From Nonomuraea sp. NEAU-A123 (GTDB taxonomy: Bacteria; Actinomycetota; Actinomycetes; Streptosporangiales; Streptosporangiaceae): 64,000 nt of DNA. Below, one piece after another: positions 15,148 to 24,089 of this stretch. The translations under genes and the position numbers were made by a program. Under the pieces are notes generated by a model. The model did no database searches. It saw only the letters and a program-made list of their open reading frames with translations, and had not been told where the DNA came from. The stretch covers positions 310,001-374,000 of the forward strand of contig NZ_JAHFZZ010000009.1 of NCBI RefSeq assembly GCF_018603905.1, written 5' to 3'. The number at the start of each line of letters is the position of its first letter. Within the stretch, counting starts at the first letter, position 1.

Positions 15148-15840
15148 CTACCGGTTCGGCTCGTAGGCGCGGACGAGCAGTTGCTCGGCCTCGTCGAGAT
15201 AGGCGTCGAGGAAGGCGGCGGCCTCCTCCGGCCGGTCGGCTTCGAGGAGTGCGAGCAGTTTGCGGTTGCGGGCGACGAACGGCTCGTGGAACGCGCGGGG
15301 ATTCTTCATCACGTGGAAGACCAGGCGCAGCTCGGCCAGGAGCTGGCGCATCGACTCGTCGAGCCGGGGGCTCTGGTTGAGCGTCACCAGGGCCTGGTGG
15401 AAGCGGATGTTGGCGGTGCCCACGCCGCGCCAGTCGTCTGAGGCGGCGGCCCGCTCGGCGTCCGCCACGGCCTCCCTGATCACGGTCAGCGCCTCGCCGG
15501 ACGGGCGGCGCCGGACGGCCGCGCCCTCGATGACCCGGCGTACCCGATAGAGGTCCGCGACGTCCTCGGCCGACAGGACCCGCACGAACACTCCCCTGTT
15601 GAGCCGGTGGTCCAGCAGCCCCTCGTGGCCGAGCAGCCGGAACGACTCGCGCAGCGTGTTGCGCGACACGCCGAGCGCGTCCGCGATGGCCTCCTCGGAC
15701 AGGCGCTGGCCGGGCTCGAAGAAGCCCTCGGTGACGCGGTCGCGCAGGATGTCGGCCACCCGCTCGGCCGTGCTGCTGCGGCCCAGCCTGGACCGGTCGT
15801 GTTCAAGATCTGAGAGAGGACTGTCCACCGCGTCTTCCAC
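15148..15840 (-). CDS. GntR family regulator, FCD subfamily
   Basis: A regulator of about 230 residues. The winged helix (TAERVADILRDRV to EEAIADALGVSRNTLRESF) is followed by an all-helical FCD ligand domain with metal-site-like residues in FHQAL and RNRKLLALL. Such proteins sense organic acids. The start is ambiguous: I chose the GTG at 15840, but a TTG at 15885 would add 15 residues and overlap a potential operator. It is divergent from the MHS transporter and likely regulates it. Confidence 0.85.
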   Translation of the reverse strand: MEDAVDSPLSDLEHDRSRLGRSSTAERVADILRDRVTEGFFEPGQRLSEEAIADALGVSRNTLRESFRLLGHEGLLDHRLNRGVFVRVLSAEDVADLYRVRRVIEGAAVRRRPSGEALTVIREAVADAERAAASDDWRGVGTANIRFHQALVTLNQSPRLDESMRQLLAELRLVFHVMKNPRAFHEPFVARNRKLLALLEADRPEEAAAFLDAYLDEAEQLLVRAYEPNR

Positions 15841-15871
15841 ATTTCCCAGGGAATCATCCAACAAAACTCTT

Positions 15872-15886
15872 GTCGAATTGTTCAAC
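15872..15886. promoter_or_regulatory. Imperfect palindrome between gntR and MHS transporter
   Basis: GTCGAA-TTG-TTCAAC is symmetrical at five of six arm positions and lies about 42 bases before the transporter start. FCD-type GntR operators are short imperfect palindromes of this kind, so it is a candidate site. Confidence 0.4.
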
Positions 15887-15928
15887 GATCCTTATGTTGA
15901 AATGAACCCCCTGATCGAAGGAGCGATG

Positions 15929-17227
15929 ATGACAGGCTCCACGCGGCAGACCCGGCGGGTGATCCTCGCCAGCCTGATCGGCACCTCCCTGGAGTGGTAC
16001 GACTTCTTCCTTTACACCACGGCGGCGACGCTGGTCTTCGGCAAGTTGTTCTTCCCCACCTTCGACCCGCTCAACGCGACCCTGCTGGCGCTGACGACCA
16101 ACGCCGTGGCGTTCGTGGCCAGGCCGCTCGGCGGGATCGTCTTCGGCCACTTCGGCGATCGCACCGGCCGCAAGACCGTGCTGGTCGTGACGCTGCTGGT
16201 GATGGGCGTCTCGACGTTCCTCATCGGTGTGCTGCCCGGTTACGACAGCGTCGGCGCGCTCGCGCCGATCATGCTGGCCACGCTCAGGTTCGTGCAGGGT
16301 CTGGGGCTGGGCGGCGAGTGGGGCGGCGCGGTCATCATGTCGCTGGAGCACGGCGACGACCGCCGGCGCGGCTTCAACGCCAGTTGGCCGCAGGTGGGCG
16401 TGCCCGCCGGATACGTGCTGGCCACCGGGACGCTCGCGATCCTGTCGTTCACGCTGTCGGACTCGGCGTTCCTGTCGTGGGGCTGGCGGGTGCCGTTCCT
16501 GCTGTCGGGCGTGCTGGTGCTGGTCGGGCTCTGGGTCCGGTTGAAGATCACGGAGTCGCCGCTGTTCGCGGAGCTGGCGCAGCAGGGCGCGAAGGCGAAG
16601 ATGCCGCTGGTGGAGGTGCTGCGCACGCACCCGCGCGCGCTGCTGTCGGCGTTCACCGCGCGCATCGGCGTGGACGTGGCCTTCTACACCTTCACCGCCT
16701 ACATCCTCGTCTACATCACGGGCCCGCTGAAGCTGGACCGCTCGGTCGGGCTGAACGCGGTGCTGATCGCCTCCGCGCTGCAACTGGCGCTGATCCCGCT
16801 GTTCGGCGCGCTGTCGGACCGGGTCGGCCGGCGGCCCGTCTACCTCGCGGGCGTGCTCGGCGCGGCGGTGTGGGCGTTCGTCTTCTTCCCGCTGCTCGAC
16901 ACCAAGTCGTTCCCGCTGATCGCCCTCGCCGCGATCATCGCGCTGGTCACCCACGCGGCGATGTACGGCCCGCAGGCCGCCTTCATCGCCGAGTTGTTCA
17001 GCACCAGGCTCCGCTACAGCGGCGCGTCCATGGGATACCAGGTGGCCGGGATCGTCGGGGGCGCGCTGGCCCCGATCATCGCGCTCAAGCTGTTCACCGC
17101 GTACGGCACCACGACGGCGGTCTCGATCTACGTGGTGGTCGCGCTGGCCGTCACGGCCTTCGGCCTGGCCATCGCGCCGGAGACCCGCGACCTGGACATC
17201 GCCGCCGAGCTCCCGCAGCGGGTCTGA
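15929..17227 (+). CDS. MHS family MFS transporter
   Basis: A 432-residue, 12-helix major facilitator of the metabolite:H+ symporter type (ShiA/ProP-like). Diagnostic features are the N-terminal GTSLEWYDFFLYTTAA, the loop 2-3 signature FGHFGDRTGRKTVLV, and the long central helical region after ITESPLFAEL. Such transporters take up organic acids, shikimate, betaine or similar small carboxylates. The chosen ATG at 15929 is five bases from AAGGAG; an ATG one codon earlier is possible. The divergent FCD-GntR gene suggests an inducible carboxylate uptake system. Confidence 0.88.
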   Translation: MTGSTRQTRRVILASLIGTSLEWYDFFLYTTAATLVFGKLFFPTFDPLNATLLALTTNAVAFVARPLGGIVFGHFGDRTGRKTVLVVTLLVMGVSTFLIGVLPGYDSVGALAPIMLATLRFVQGLGLGGEWGGAVIMSLEHGDDRRRGFNASWPQVGVPAGYVLATGTLAILSFTLSDSAFLSWGWRVPFLLSGVLVLVGLWVRLKITESPLFAELAQQGAKAKMPLVEVLRTHPRALLSAFTARIGVDVAFYTFTAYILVYITGPLKLDRSVGLNAVLIASALQLALIPLFGALSDRVGRRPVYLAGVLGAAVWAFVFFPLLDTKSFPLIALAAIIALVTHAAMYGPQAAFIAELFSTRLRYSGASMGYQVAGIVGGALAPIIALKLFTAYGTTTAVSIYVVVALAVTAFGLAIAPETRDLDIAAELPQRV

Positions 17228-17318
17228 GCAGGCCATACTCCGACGTCATTCGACGGGGCCCGAGTGCCCCACGCTCGGCCGGTGATCGGCCGTACCCCCG
17301 TAGGTCTTGCCGCGAAAG

Positions 17319-17348
17319 CGCGGGCGGCGGCTGCCACCGCCGCCCGCG
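17319..17348. terminator. 12-bp GC-rich hairpin upstream of SPFH gene
   Basis: CGCGGGCGGCGG and CCGCCGCCCGCG pair fully around a six-base loop, 91 bases past the transporter stop and immediately before the GGAAGG ribosome binding site of the next gene. It is a probable terminator for the transporter, or a leader structure. Confidence 0.55.
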
Positions 17349-17361
17349 CGGGAAGGCATCC

Positions 17362-18303
17362 ATGCGCATCACCCTGTCGATCGCCTTGATCATCGCCGCG
17401 CTGATCGCGGTCCCCACCCTCATCGGCGTCGTCGGCGGCCTGGAGAGCACCGAAGGCGGCGAGGTCGCCGTCGTCCGCGACGGCGGCTGGTTCGACGACA
17501 ACCAGGTCCGCCAGGTCATCGACCCGGGCTCTGGGCTGACCTGGACGGGCATGTGGTCCTCCGTCCACGCCTACCCCGCCCAGCAGCGCTTCTACACGAT
17601 CACCGCCGACGCCAAGCGCGCCACCAGGCTCGGCGTGGACGTGGTGACGGTACCGAGCAGCGACGGCGTGAACCTGGGCATCGAGGGGACCCTGTACTTC
17701 ACGCTCAACCTCGACCACGACACGCTGAAGAGCTTCGACGACAAGTACGGCACCCGCACCTACCGCGCCCAGGACGACAGCTCGCCGGCCGCGTGGGAGG
17801 GCGACGACGGCTGGACGGCGTTCTTCGGCCAGGCCGTCCGGCCGGTGATCGACAACGCGCTGCGCAGCCAGCTCGGCAACATGCGCTGCGCCGAGCTCGT
17901 CCCCTCGTGCTCGCTGCTGGAGAGCAGCGCGCTCAAGCCGCAGGACAGCAACACGAACATCACCAGGGTCCAGAACGCCGTCAACGCCGCACTGGCCCGG
18001 GACCTGCCCCAGGCACTGGGCGGCGAGTTCTTCACCGGCCTGCGGTTCACCCTGGCCAAGGTGACGCTGCCGGCCGAGGTGCAGCAGGCCGTCGACAGAT
18101 CGCTGGCCGCCGGCGCCGCCGTCTCCGAGGCCCAGGCACGGGTGGCCCAGGCCAAGGCCGAGTCGGCCGCGAACCAGGCCCGGCAGGAGGGCTACGACAA
18201 GTGCCCCGCCTGCGCCGAGATCGACAAGCTCAAGTCGCTCCCCCAGGGCATCACCGTCTACGCCCCGGGAAACCCGCAGTCCATCGTGATCCCGGCCAAG
18301 TGA
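17362..18303 (+). CDS. SPFH/Band 7-like membrane-anchored protein
   Basis: A 313-residue protein with one N-terminal membrane segment (ITLSIALIIAALIAVPTLI) and a following SPFH-like domain, visible as GEVAVVRDGGWF, the TADAKRATRLGVDVVTVPSSD strand pair, and VQNAVNAALARDLPQ. A short Ala/Glu coiled coil (AAGAAVSEAQARVAQAKAES) precedes a CPAC motif near the end. SPFH proteins (stomatin, prohibitin, flotillin) form oligomeric membrane scaffolds. No NfeD or protease partner is present beside it. The start is well supported by GGAAGG. Confidence 0.75.
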   Translation: MRITLSIALIIAALIAVPTLIGVVGGLESTEGGEVAVVRDGGWFDDNQVRQVIDPGSGLTWTGMWSSVHAYPAQQRFYTITADAKRATRLGVDVVTVPSSDGVNLGIEGTLYFTLNLDHDTLKSFDDKYGTRTYRAQDDSSPAAWEGDDGWTAFFGQAVRPVIDNALRSQLGNMRCAELVPSCSLLESSALKPQDSNTNITRVQNAVNAALARDLPQALGGEFFTGLRFTLAKVTLPAEVQQAVDRSLAAGAAVSEAQARVAQAKAESAANQARQEGYDKCPACAEIDKLKSLPQGITVYAPGNPQSIVIPAK

Positions 18304-18338
18304 GAACCGTCCCCGGGCCTCTGTGCGATAGCTGAGGT

Positions 18339-18995
18339 GTGAGACGGTTCCCCTTCAGCAGACGTGAGCCCCCGGACGTCGGGCCGGACAGCACGGACGC
18401 CGAGCTGATCGCCGCGATCGCGGCGGAGAGCGTGACGGCGCTGCGCCTGCTCCACCACCGGCACGTCCCCTGGCTCAGGGCCCGGCTGGCCCGCCGCTGC
18501 GCCGACCCTGACGCGGTGGACGACGCCTTGCAGGACACGTTCCTGGCGGTGTGGAAGACGGCGCGCCGCTTCGACGGGGGCAACCCGGCGGGCTGGCTGT
18601 GGACGATCGCGATGCGCCGCCTCGTCTCGGCCCTGCGCGGCCGCGGCTCCCACCGGCTCGGCGGCGATCCGGTCGAGAGGCGGGCGGCAGAACGGCGGGC
18701 CATCGAAAGGCAGGCCGTCGGGAGGCGGGACGGCCGGCGGCGGGGTTTCGAAGAGCGGGCCGTTCAAGAGCCGGTCAACGCGTCGGCCGAGGACGTCGCG
18801 CTTCTCGGCGTCGAGCACGGGGACCTCGGCGCCGCCCTCAACCGCCTCTCGCCGGAGCTGCGCGCGGTCATCCAGGCGACCGTCCTCGACGGGCTGACGG
18901 TCAAGCAGGCCTCGCGGCTGCTCGGCGTCCCTGAAGGAACCATCAAGACCCGGGCGATGCGGGCGCGGGCTCGGCTCAGGGAGGAACTCGCATGA
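18339..18995 (+). CDS. ECF-type RNA polymerase sigma factor
   Basis: A 218-residue sigma-70 family factor of the extracytoplasmic class. Region 2 is about residues 22-90 (LLHHRHVPWLRARL, DDALQDTFLAVWKTARRF, GWLWTIAMRRLV). Region 4 is about residues 160-215 (LSPELRAVIQATVLDGLT, VPEGTIKTRAMRARARL). The linker between them is unusually long and consists of repeated five-residue units such as VERRA, AERRA, IERQA. The GTG start at 18339 follows GAGG. It overlaps the anti-sigma gene by ATGA and leads a five-gene operon that it probably activates. Confidence 0.9.
   Translation: MRRFPFSRREPPDVGPDSTDAELIAAIAAESVTALRLLHHRHVPWLRARLARRCADPDAVDDALQDTFLAVWKTARRFDGGNPAGWLWTIAMRRLVSALRGRGSHRLGGDPVERRAAERRAIERQAVGRRDGRRRGFEERAVQEPVNASAEDVALLGVEHGDLGAALNRLSPELRAVIQATVLDGLTVKQASRLLGVPEGTIKTRAMRARARLREELA
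18672..18776 (+). repeat. 15-base in-frame repeats in the sigma linker
   Basis: Seven consecutive five-codon units encode VERRA, AERRA, IERQA, VGRRD, GRRRG, FEERA, VQEPV. The first units are close copies and the later ones have diverged, pointing to slippage-type expansion between sigma regions 2 and 4. Confidence 0.6.
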
Positions 18996-19780
18996 GCTGG
19001 CACATCACGGCCGACCTCATGGACGCCTATCTGTCGGGCGGGCTCGATCCCGCCCGGGCCATGTCGGTGGACGCGCATCTCGGCGGCTGCCCGGACTGCC
19101 GGGCGGCGGTGCCGTACGAGGAGGACCGGCTGCGGGACTCGTGGCAGCGGCTGGAGGCCGAGGTGCTCAGTCCGCGCCCATCGCCGGTGGAGCGGCTGCT
19201 GCGGTCCGGCGGCGTCCACGAGCATGTGGCCAGGCTGCTGACCGCCACGCCCACAATGAGCGGGGCGTGGGTCGCCGCGGTGGTGGCGGCGCTGGCGTTC
19301 GCGGTGCTCGCGGCCAGAGAGTCGGCCGCGTACCTGCCGGTTTTCCTGGCCGTCGCGCCGATCCTGCCGCTGGCCGGGATCGCCCTGGCGTACGGGCCGC
19401 GGGTGGACCCGGTACACGAACTGCTGGCCTCGACCCCGCTGTCGGGCGCGCGCCTGCTGCTGGTCAGGGCGGCCGGCACGCTGGCCGTGGCCGTGGTGCT
19501 GGCCGCCGGGGCCTCGCCGCTCCTGCCCGCCCCCGCATGGCTGAGCGCCGCCTGGCTGCTGCCGTCGCTCGCCACGACGTCCTGCTGCCTCCTCCTGTCG
19601 TCGCGGCTGCCGGTGCCGGTGTCCGCGCTCGCGACGGGCGGCCTCTGGCTGCTGGGGGTGGCCGCCGCCGGCGGCGCCACCGGTGACCTGCTCGCCGCCT
19701 TCGGGCTCGCCGCGCAGATCGGGTACGGCTGCGCGGCCCTGCTGATCTCCCTACGCCTCTACTCCAAGGTGAACGCCTGA
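18992..19780 (+). CDS. Membrane anti-sigma factor, zf-HC2 type
   Basis: A 262-residue protein. The N-terminal 40 residues carry the zinc-binding anti-sigma motif H-x3-C-x2-C (H29, C33, C36; DAHLGGCPDCR). About 60 cytoplasmic residues follow, then six hydrophobic segments from about residue 88 to the end. The usual anti-sigma has one membrane helix, so this polytopic form is unusual and resembles an ABC-2-like membrane domain. It is translationally coupled to the sigma gene and to the ABC ATPase gene (TGATG). Confidence 0.82.
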   Translation: MSWHITADLMDAYLSGGLDPARAMSVDAHLGGCPDCRAAVPYEEDRLRDSWQRLEAEVLSPRPSPVERLLRSGGVHEHVARLLTATPTMSGAWVAAVVAALAFAVLAARESAAYLPVFLAVAPILPLAGIALAYGPRVDPVHELLASTPLSGARLLLVRAAGTLAVAVVLAAGASPLLPAPAWLSAAWLLPSLATTSCCLLLSSRLPVPVSALATGGLWLLGVAAAGGATGDLLAAFGLAAQIGYGCAALLISLRLYSKVNA

Positions 19781-20616
19781 TGCTCCATATCCATGACCTG
19801 ACCAAGAAGTACGGCCGCAAGCAGGTGCTCGACGGGCTGACCCTGTCGGTCGGGCCCGGCGTGACCGGGCTGCTCGGTCCGAACGGCGCGGGCAAGACCA
19901 CGCTGCTGCGCTGCCTCGCCACCACGCTCTCGTACGACGGCGGCCGCGTCGACGCCTTCGGCCTGGACCCGGCGCACGCCGCTCAGCGCACCGCGCTGCG
20001 GCGCAGGCTCGGCTACCTGCCGCAGGACCCGGGCCACTACCCGCACTTCACCGCGTTCGACCTGGTCGACTACGTCGCGATACTCAAAGAGCTGACCGAC
20101 AGGAAGCACCGCCACAGCGAGGTGCGGCGGGTGCTGGCCGAGGTGGACCTCACCGACCAGGCCAGGACGAAGGTCCGCAAGCTGTCCGGCGGCATGCGCC
20201 AGCGGCTGGCCCTGGCCCAGGCCCTGCTGGGCGAGCCGGAGCTGCTGATCCTGGACGAGCCGACCGTGGGCCTGGACCCGGAGCAGCGGATGCTGTTCAG
20301 GGCGCTCGTCTCGCGACTCGGCGAGAGCCGTACGGTGCTGCTCTCCACCCATCAGACGGAGGACGTCGCTGCGCTCTGCGAGCGCGTGGTCACCATGGTC
20401 CGCGGCCGTGTCGTCTTCGACGGGACCCCGGGCGGGCTGGCCGCCACCGCGGCCGGGCAGGTGTGGCTGTCGGACCAGGCGCCGGCGGAGTCGCGGCTGT
20501 TCTGGCGCACCGCCAACGGCCGCTACCGCACCCTCGGCGACCGCCCGCCCGGGGCCGAGCCCGCCGAGCCAGGCGTGGAGGACGGATACCTGCTGCTGGT
20601 CGGGGAGGCGGCATGA
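19780..20616 (+). CDS. ABC transporter ATP-binding protein
   Basis: A 278-residue ABC-2-type exporter ATPase. Walker A is GPNGAGKT (residues 33-40), the Q loop lies in LGYLPQDPGHYPHF, the ABC signature is LSGGMRQRLALAQ, Walker B is LLILDEPTVGLDPEQ, and the switch His is in LSTHQTEDV. The C-terminal ~70 residues form an extra domain. It is coupled to the anti-sigma gene upstream and to the permease downstream by one- and four-base overlaps, so it is the energy module for the neighbouring membrane proteins. Confidence 0.93.
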   Translation: MLHIHDLTKKYGRKQVLDGLTLSVGPGVTGLLGPNGAGKTTLLRCLATTLSYDGGRVDAFGLDPAHAAQRTALRRRLGYLPQDPGHYPHFTAFDLVDYVAILKELTDRKHRHSEVRRVLAEVDLTDQARTKVRKLSGGMRQRLALAQALLGEPELLILDEPTVGLDPEQRMLFRALVSRLGESRTVLLSTHQTEDVAALCERVVTMVRGRVVFDGTPGGLAATAAGQVWLSDQAPAESRLFWRTANGRYRTLGDRPPGAEPAEPGVEDGYLLLVGEAA

Positions 20617-22013
20617 CCGGACAGCTGTTCCGGGTCGAGCTGCGCAGGATGGTCAGGCATCCGCTGGTGTGGGGCATGGCGGCGCTGGTGCTGGCCGTGC
20701 AGATTCACCTGAGCCGTGACCAGCAGCCGGACCTCACCGTCGATCCGGTCCATGCCACCGGGATCGCCACCTGCCTTGCCGGGGCGCTGCTCATCGTGGC
20801 GAGCTTGGCCGTGTCGCGTGACGGGCGGCACGGGATGCCGGAGCTCCTCGCGGCTCTGCCGGGGCGGGCCGAGGCGCGGACCAGGGCGGTGCTGTTCGCG
20901 GCCGTCGTGGTCTCCGTGGTGGGACAGGCGGTGGTCGTCGGGGGCTACCTGCTGGTCCGGGTGCTGAGCGGGCCCGCGGGCGGGCGGCTGGACGTGTTCG
21001 AGCCGCTGACCGCGCTCGGTGTCGGCGCGCTGGGCGCCGCGCTCGGCGTGGCCGTGGGCCGGTGGGCCGGATGGCTGATCGCGGGGCCGGTGGTCGTGGG
21101 CGGGCTGGGACTGCTCACCTTGTTCAACACCAACCCCGGCTCCTGGTGGCTGCCGGTGGTGCCGACGCACTGGATGGACTGGCCCGACCGGCCGTCCGGC
21201 CCCCACCTGGTCTACGTGCTGGCCTTGGCCATGCTGGCGGGACTCGCCGCGCTGCTGCGGCACGGGCGACGGCCGGTCGTCCTGGTAGCGGCCGTGGTCG
21301 CGCTGGCCGTGGCGGTGCCCGCGGGGGCCACCGCGGCGGCGGTACGTCCAGCGGCCCGATTCCCGATCGGAAAGACGCTGACCCTCGACGACGTCGACGC
21401 GCGCGTACGGGAGAAGTACTTCGGCCGGGACGCCTACCGGTGCGAGCAGCGCGAGGGAGTTCGCTACTGCGCTCTGTCGGACTACACACCGTGGATCTCG
21501 CTGTGGGCCGGAGTGGTCGCGCCCATAGTCCGCGCGATGCCGCCAAGCGCACGCGATCGCGTCCCCGTGGTGAAGCAGTACACCTCGTCCTGGTCGTACA
21601 CGTACGAGGATGGTGCCGCCATCGCACCCATGGCGTGGGGAGCGGATGACCAGCGCAAGCTGCTGGCGCAGTTCTTCGCGCTCAACATCGGCGGCTTCAA
21701 CAAGGCCTGCTCCGCCCACGGCCAGGCCCGCATGGTCGTCACCCTGTGGCTGATGGGGCAGTCCTCGACGATCGCCCGTCCGGGAATGCTGGACCTGGAT
21801 GGGCAGATGGCCGCCAAACCCGGCGTCGACTACGGGGATACCGAGGTCGGCTACGCCAAGCTCCTGCTCCAGTCACCCGCAGCCCGGGAACGCGTCTGGG
21901 CCAACTGGGACACGCTCATGCGCCCCGCCACCACCGTCGAGCAGGCACTACCCCTGCTCGGGCTCCCCCTGCGCTACCCCACGTCCACGCCGAAAGGGAC
22001 TCCATGCCCATAA
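20613..22013 (+). CDS. ABC-2-type permease with extracellular domain
   Basis: A 466-residue membrane protein beginning MTGQLFRVELRRMVRHPLVW. About six hydrophobic segments are seen through residue 240. A soluble segment then begins near RPAARFPIGKTLTLDDVD and contains EKYFGRDAYRCEQREGVRYC with two cysteines. The ~220-residue C-terminal part has no obvious family to me. It overlaps the ATPase stop by ATGA and is the presumed transmembrane partner. The substrate is unknown. Confidence 0.8.
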   Translation: MTGQLFRVELRRMVRHPLVWGMAALVLAVQIHLSRDQQPDLTVDPVHATGIATCLAGALLIVASLAVSRDGRHGMPELLAALPGRAEARTRAVLFAAVVVSVVGQAVVVGGYLLVRVLSGPAGGRLDVFEPLTALGVGALGAALGVAVGRWAGWLIAGPVVVGGLGLLTLFNTNPGSWWLPVVPTHWMDWPDRPSGPHLVYVLALAMLAGLAALLRHGRRPVVLVAAVVALAVAVPAGATAAAVRPAARFPIGKTLTLDDVDARVREKYFGRDAYRCEQREGVRYCALSDYTPWISLWAGVVAPIVRAMPPSARDRVPVVKQYTSSWSYTYEDGAAIAPMAWGADDQRKLLAQFFALNIGGFNKACSAHGQARMVVTLWLMGQSSTIARPGMLDLDGQMAAKPGVDYGDTEVGYAKLLLQSPAARERVWANWDTLMRPATTVEQALPLLGLPLRYPTSTPKGTPCP

Positions 22014-22699
22014 CCGCGCAACGAACCGAGTACGGGGTCATAGCGACGACCCCGCTGACGACCACGCCGACGAGGGCACCGCGGACCTTGCCGCTCCTGC
22101 TCCTGCGCCCGCTCGTCCGGGCCATCAGCTGGGCCCCTCTGGCGGTGGTCACGCTCTTCACCGCGGCCCTGGTCACACTGGCCGACTTCGGGCAACCGCT
22201 GACCGCCGGCATGGGGCTCATTCTGCTGCGGATCTCAGGCACGCTCCTGGGCTCCGCCGCCGCCTTCGCTCTGGTCGACGCCATGTCCGGCGGCGCGGAG
22301 CCAGTGTCGCACCGGCTGCGGCAGGCCGAGCGGTGCCTGCTCGCCGGCGGCGTAGCCGTCGCGGTCTGGCTGGGCGCCTTCGCCTACGTACTGTCGAGGC
22401 TGCCGGACGGGGCCCTGTTCCCCGTGGGGGACATGCTGGTGGAGGTGGGCGTCTGTCTGGGGATCGGGCTGGCCGCCGCGGCGACCGCCGTCCGGTACGC
22501 TCCCGGACGGCAGGCCGCCATGGCCGCCGTGGTCGTCCAGCTCGCCCTGGTGCTGGCCACCATCCTGCTGCCGCCGGAGGTCAGGCTGTGGCCGCCGACA
22601 TGTGGGTTCGGTTATTGGGATGAGGCACACCGGTTCTGGCTGTTCGCCTTGCCCGTGCCGTACCTGTGGCTAGTGGTCTCAGGCCGGGACCTTCGGTGA
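22004..22699 (+). CDS. Polytopic membrane protein of the ABC operon
   Basis: A 231-residue protein with about six hydrophobic segments, starting PITAQRTEYGVIATTP and ending VVSGRDLR. It overlaps the permease gene by 10 bases and has its own AAAGGGA ribosome binding site. By position it is a second or accessory permease subunit of the exporter. It has no motif that I recognise. Its 3' end overlaps the convergent MFS gene by 21 bases. Confidence 0.7.
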   Translation: MPITAQRTEYGVIATTPLTTTPTRAPRTLPLLLLRPLVRAISWAPLAVVTLFTAALVTLADFGQPLTAGMGLILLRISGTLLGSAAAFALVDAMSGGAEPVSHRLRQAERCLLAGGVAVAVWLGAFAYVLSRLPDGALFPVGDMLVEVGVCLGIGLAAAATAVRYAPGRQAAMAAVVVQLALVLATILLPPEVRLWPPTCGFGYWDEAHRFWLFALPVPYLWLVVSGRDLR

Positions 22700-23980
22700 G
22701 TCGCCGAGGCGCGAGCGCCGCCAGGAGCCCTTGAAGGCGGCCAGCGACGCCAGGAAGACCACCTGGCCGGCCAGGGCCACCCACAGCCATGTCCCCCACC
22801 CGCCGGCCTTCACCACCATCGGTGAGATCACCAGCAGGGCCACGATCATGATTCGGACGACCATGCCCCACAGGCCCAGCGCCGCGCCCTGGAGCCGGGG
22901 GTCGACGTCCTCGGCGTCCTCGGAGAAGTTCGCCATCCAGGGGACGTAGGCGACGCCCAGGACCAGGAACAGGATCGCGTAGACCAGGGTGACGCGGCCG
23001 ATCGTGGCGCCCGTGCCGACGAGGCTGATGAAGTAGGCGAGCGTCGCGATCGTCAGCACGATGCCCACGGCCGTGAACGGCTTGCGCAGGCGCAACCGGT
23101 CGGAGATGCGGCCGACCACGATGACGGCCAGCGCGTTGAGCAGGATGCCCAGGGCGACGACGCGGTTGGCCTGAGCGGTCTCCATCCTGAACGCGCTGCT
23201 GGCCAGGATCGTCTGGCCGAAGATCGCGAAGGTCCAGTAGAGCACCTGCCAGCCGGTGTTGCCGAGCACGTGGGCCCAGAGGTGGGGGTGCCGGAACAGC
23301 TCCTTCACCTTGCCCGGATCGATCTTCTCCTCGGAGACCACCGCCTCCTCCTGCTGCATGACCTGGGCCCGCAGGGCCGCCGACGGCTCGGCGATCTGCC
23401 AGATGATGACCCCGCACAGCAGCAGCGAGACGATGCCCATGATGATCGCCTGCGACTGCCAGGCGTTGCCGAACATCGGCAGCGTGAAGCCGGCGATGAA
23501 CGAAGCGAGGAACGAGGCGCCGACCGGCCCCCAGGTCCAGAACGCGAACGCCTGCGCCCGGCCCAGGCGCGGCGAGAAGTCGCGGACGAGTGACGCGGTG
23601 ATCGTGATCCCGGCGCCCTCGATGAACAGCATCAGGCAGCGGACCACGAACAGCCCGCTGATCGAGTCGACGGTGGCGAGCAGGAAGTTGCAGGCGGCGG
23701 TGACGGTCAGCGTGGGCACCAGGATCGTGACCCGGCCCCACCGGTCGGACAGGATGCCGCCGAACCCCGCCGACAACCCGCCCACCAGCACGGACGCGGC
23801 CGCGATCAGCCCGTAGACCTCGAGTGACATGTGCAGGTCGCGCTGCAGCAACGGCAAGATGGTGGCGATCGTCGTCTCGAAGTTGGCGATCAGACTCGCC
23901 AGCACGGCTATCGCCAGGAGCCAGACCCGACGGCGGCCGACGGGGTACACGCTCAACTCGCGGACATAGAACGGCTTCAT
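22679..23980 (-). CDS. MFS transporter
   Basis: A 433-residue, 12-helix major facilitator. The loop 2-3 signature is GGILSDRWGRVTILV, and the second-half copy reads VGRISDRLRLRKPF. The charged central loop (EEAVVSEEKIDPGKVKEL) separates the halves. The substrate cannot be inferred. Three palindromes, including a perfect CRP-type site, lie in the 198 bases that separate it from the divergent CbiX-like gene, so expression is probably strongly regulated. Confidence 0.85.
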   Translation of the reverse strand: MKPFYVRELSVYPVGRRRVWLLAIAVLASLIANFETTIATILPLLQRDLHMSLEVYGLIAAASVLVGGLSAGFGGILSDRWGRVTILVPTLTVTAACNFLLATVDSISGLFVVRCLMLFIEGAGITITASLVRDFSPRLGRAQAFAFWTWGPVGASFLASFIAGFTLPMFGNAWQSQAIIMGIVSLLLCGVIIWQIAEPSAALRAQVMQQEEAVVSEEKIDPGKVKELFRHPHLWAHVLGNTGWQVLYWTFAIFGQTILASSAFRMETAQANRVVALGILLNALAVIVVGRISDRLRLRKPFTAVGIVLTIATLAYFISLVGTGATIGRVTLVYAILFLVLGVAYVPWMANFSEDAEDVDPRLQGAALGLWGMVVRIMIVALLVISPMVVKAGGWGTWLWVALAGQVVFLASLAAFKGSWRRSRLGDSPKVPA

Positions 23981-24017
23981 TACCGATCCTTAGTGGGGAC
24001 GGTGCCTGACTGTCGCT

Positions 24018-24034
24018 CTAGAACGCGTTTCTAG
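24018..24034. promoter_or_regulatory. TetR-type inverted repeat upstream of MFS gene
   Basis: CTAGAA and TTCTAG arms flank CGCGT. The core AACGCGTT resembles the AACnnGTT centre of KstR-like TetR operators, with one inserted base. It is 38 bases upstream of the MFS start. Confidence 0.45.
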
Positions 24035-24054
24035 TTGCTGTTGAGTTTGCCGTT

Positions 24055-24066
24055 TTATCCGGATAA
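24055..24066. promoter_or_regulatory. Perfect 12-bp palindrome TTATCCGGATAA
   Basis: A self-complementary 12-mer in an AT-rich patch between the MFS and CbiX-like genes, where AT-rich sequence is rare in this genome. The binding protein is unknown. Confidence 0.4.
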
Positions 24067-24089
24067 GTCAAGATTTGTGGCTATCACGA

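Noticed and set aside
15854..17236. Long open frame antisense to the MHS transporter
   Set aside because: It is charged and low-complexity, with no membrane segments or motifs.
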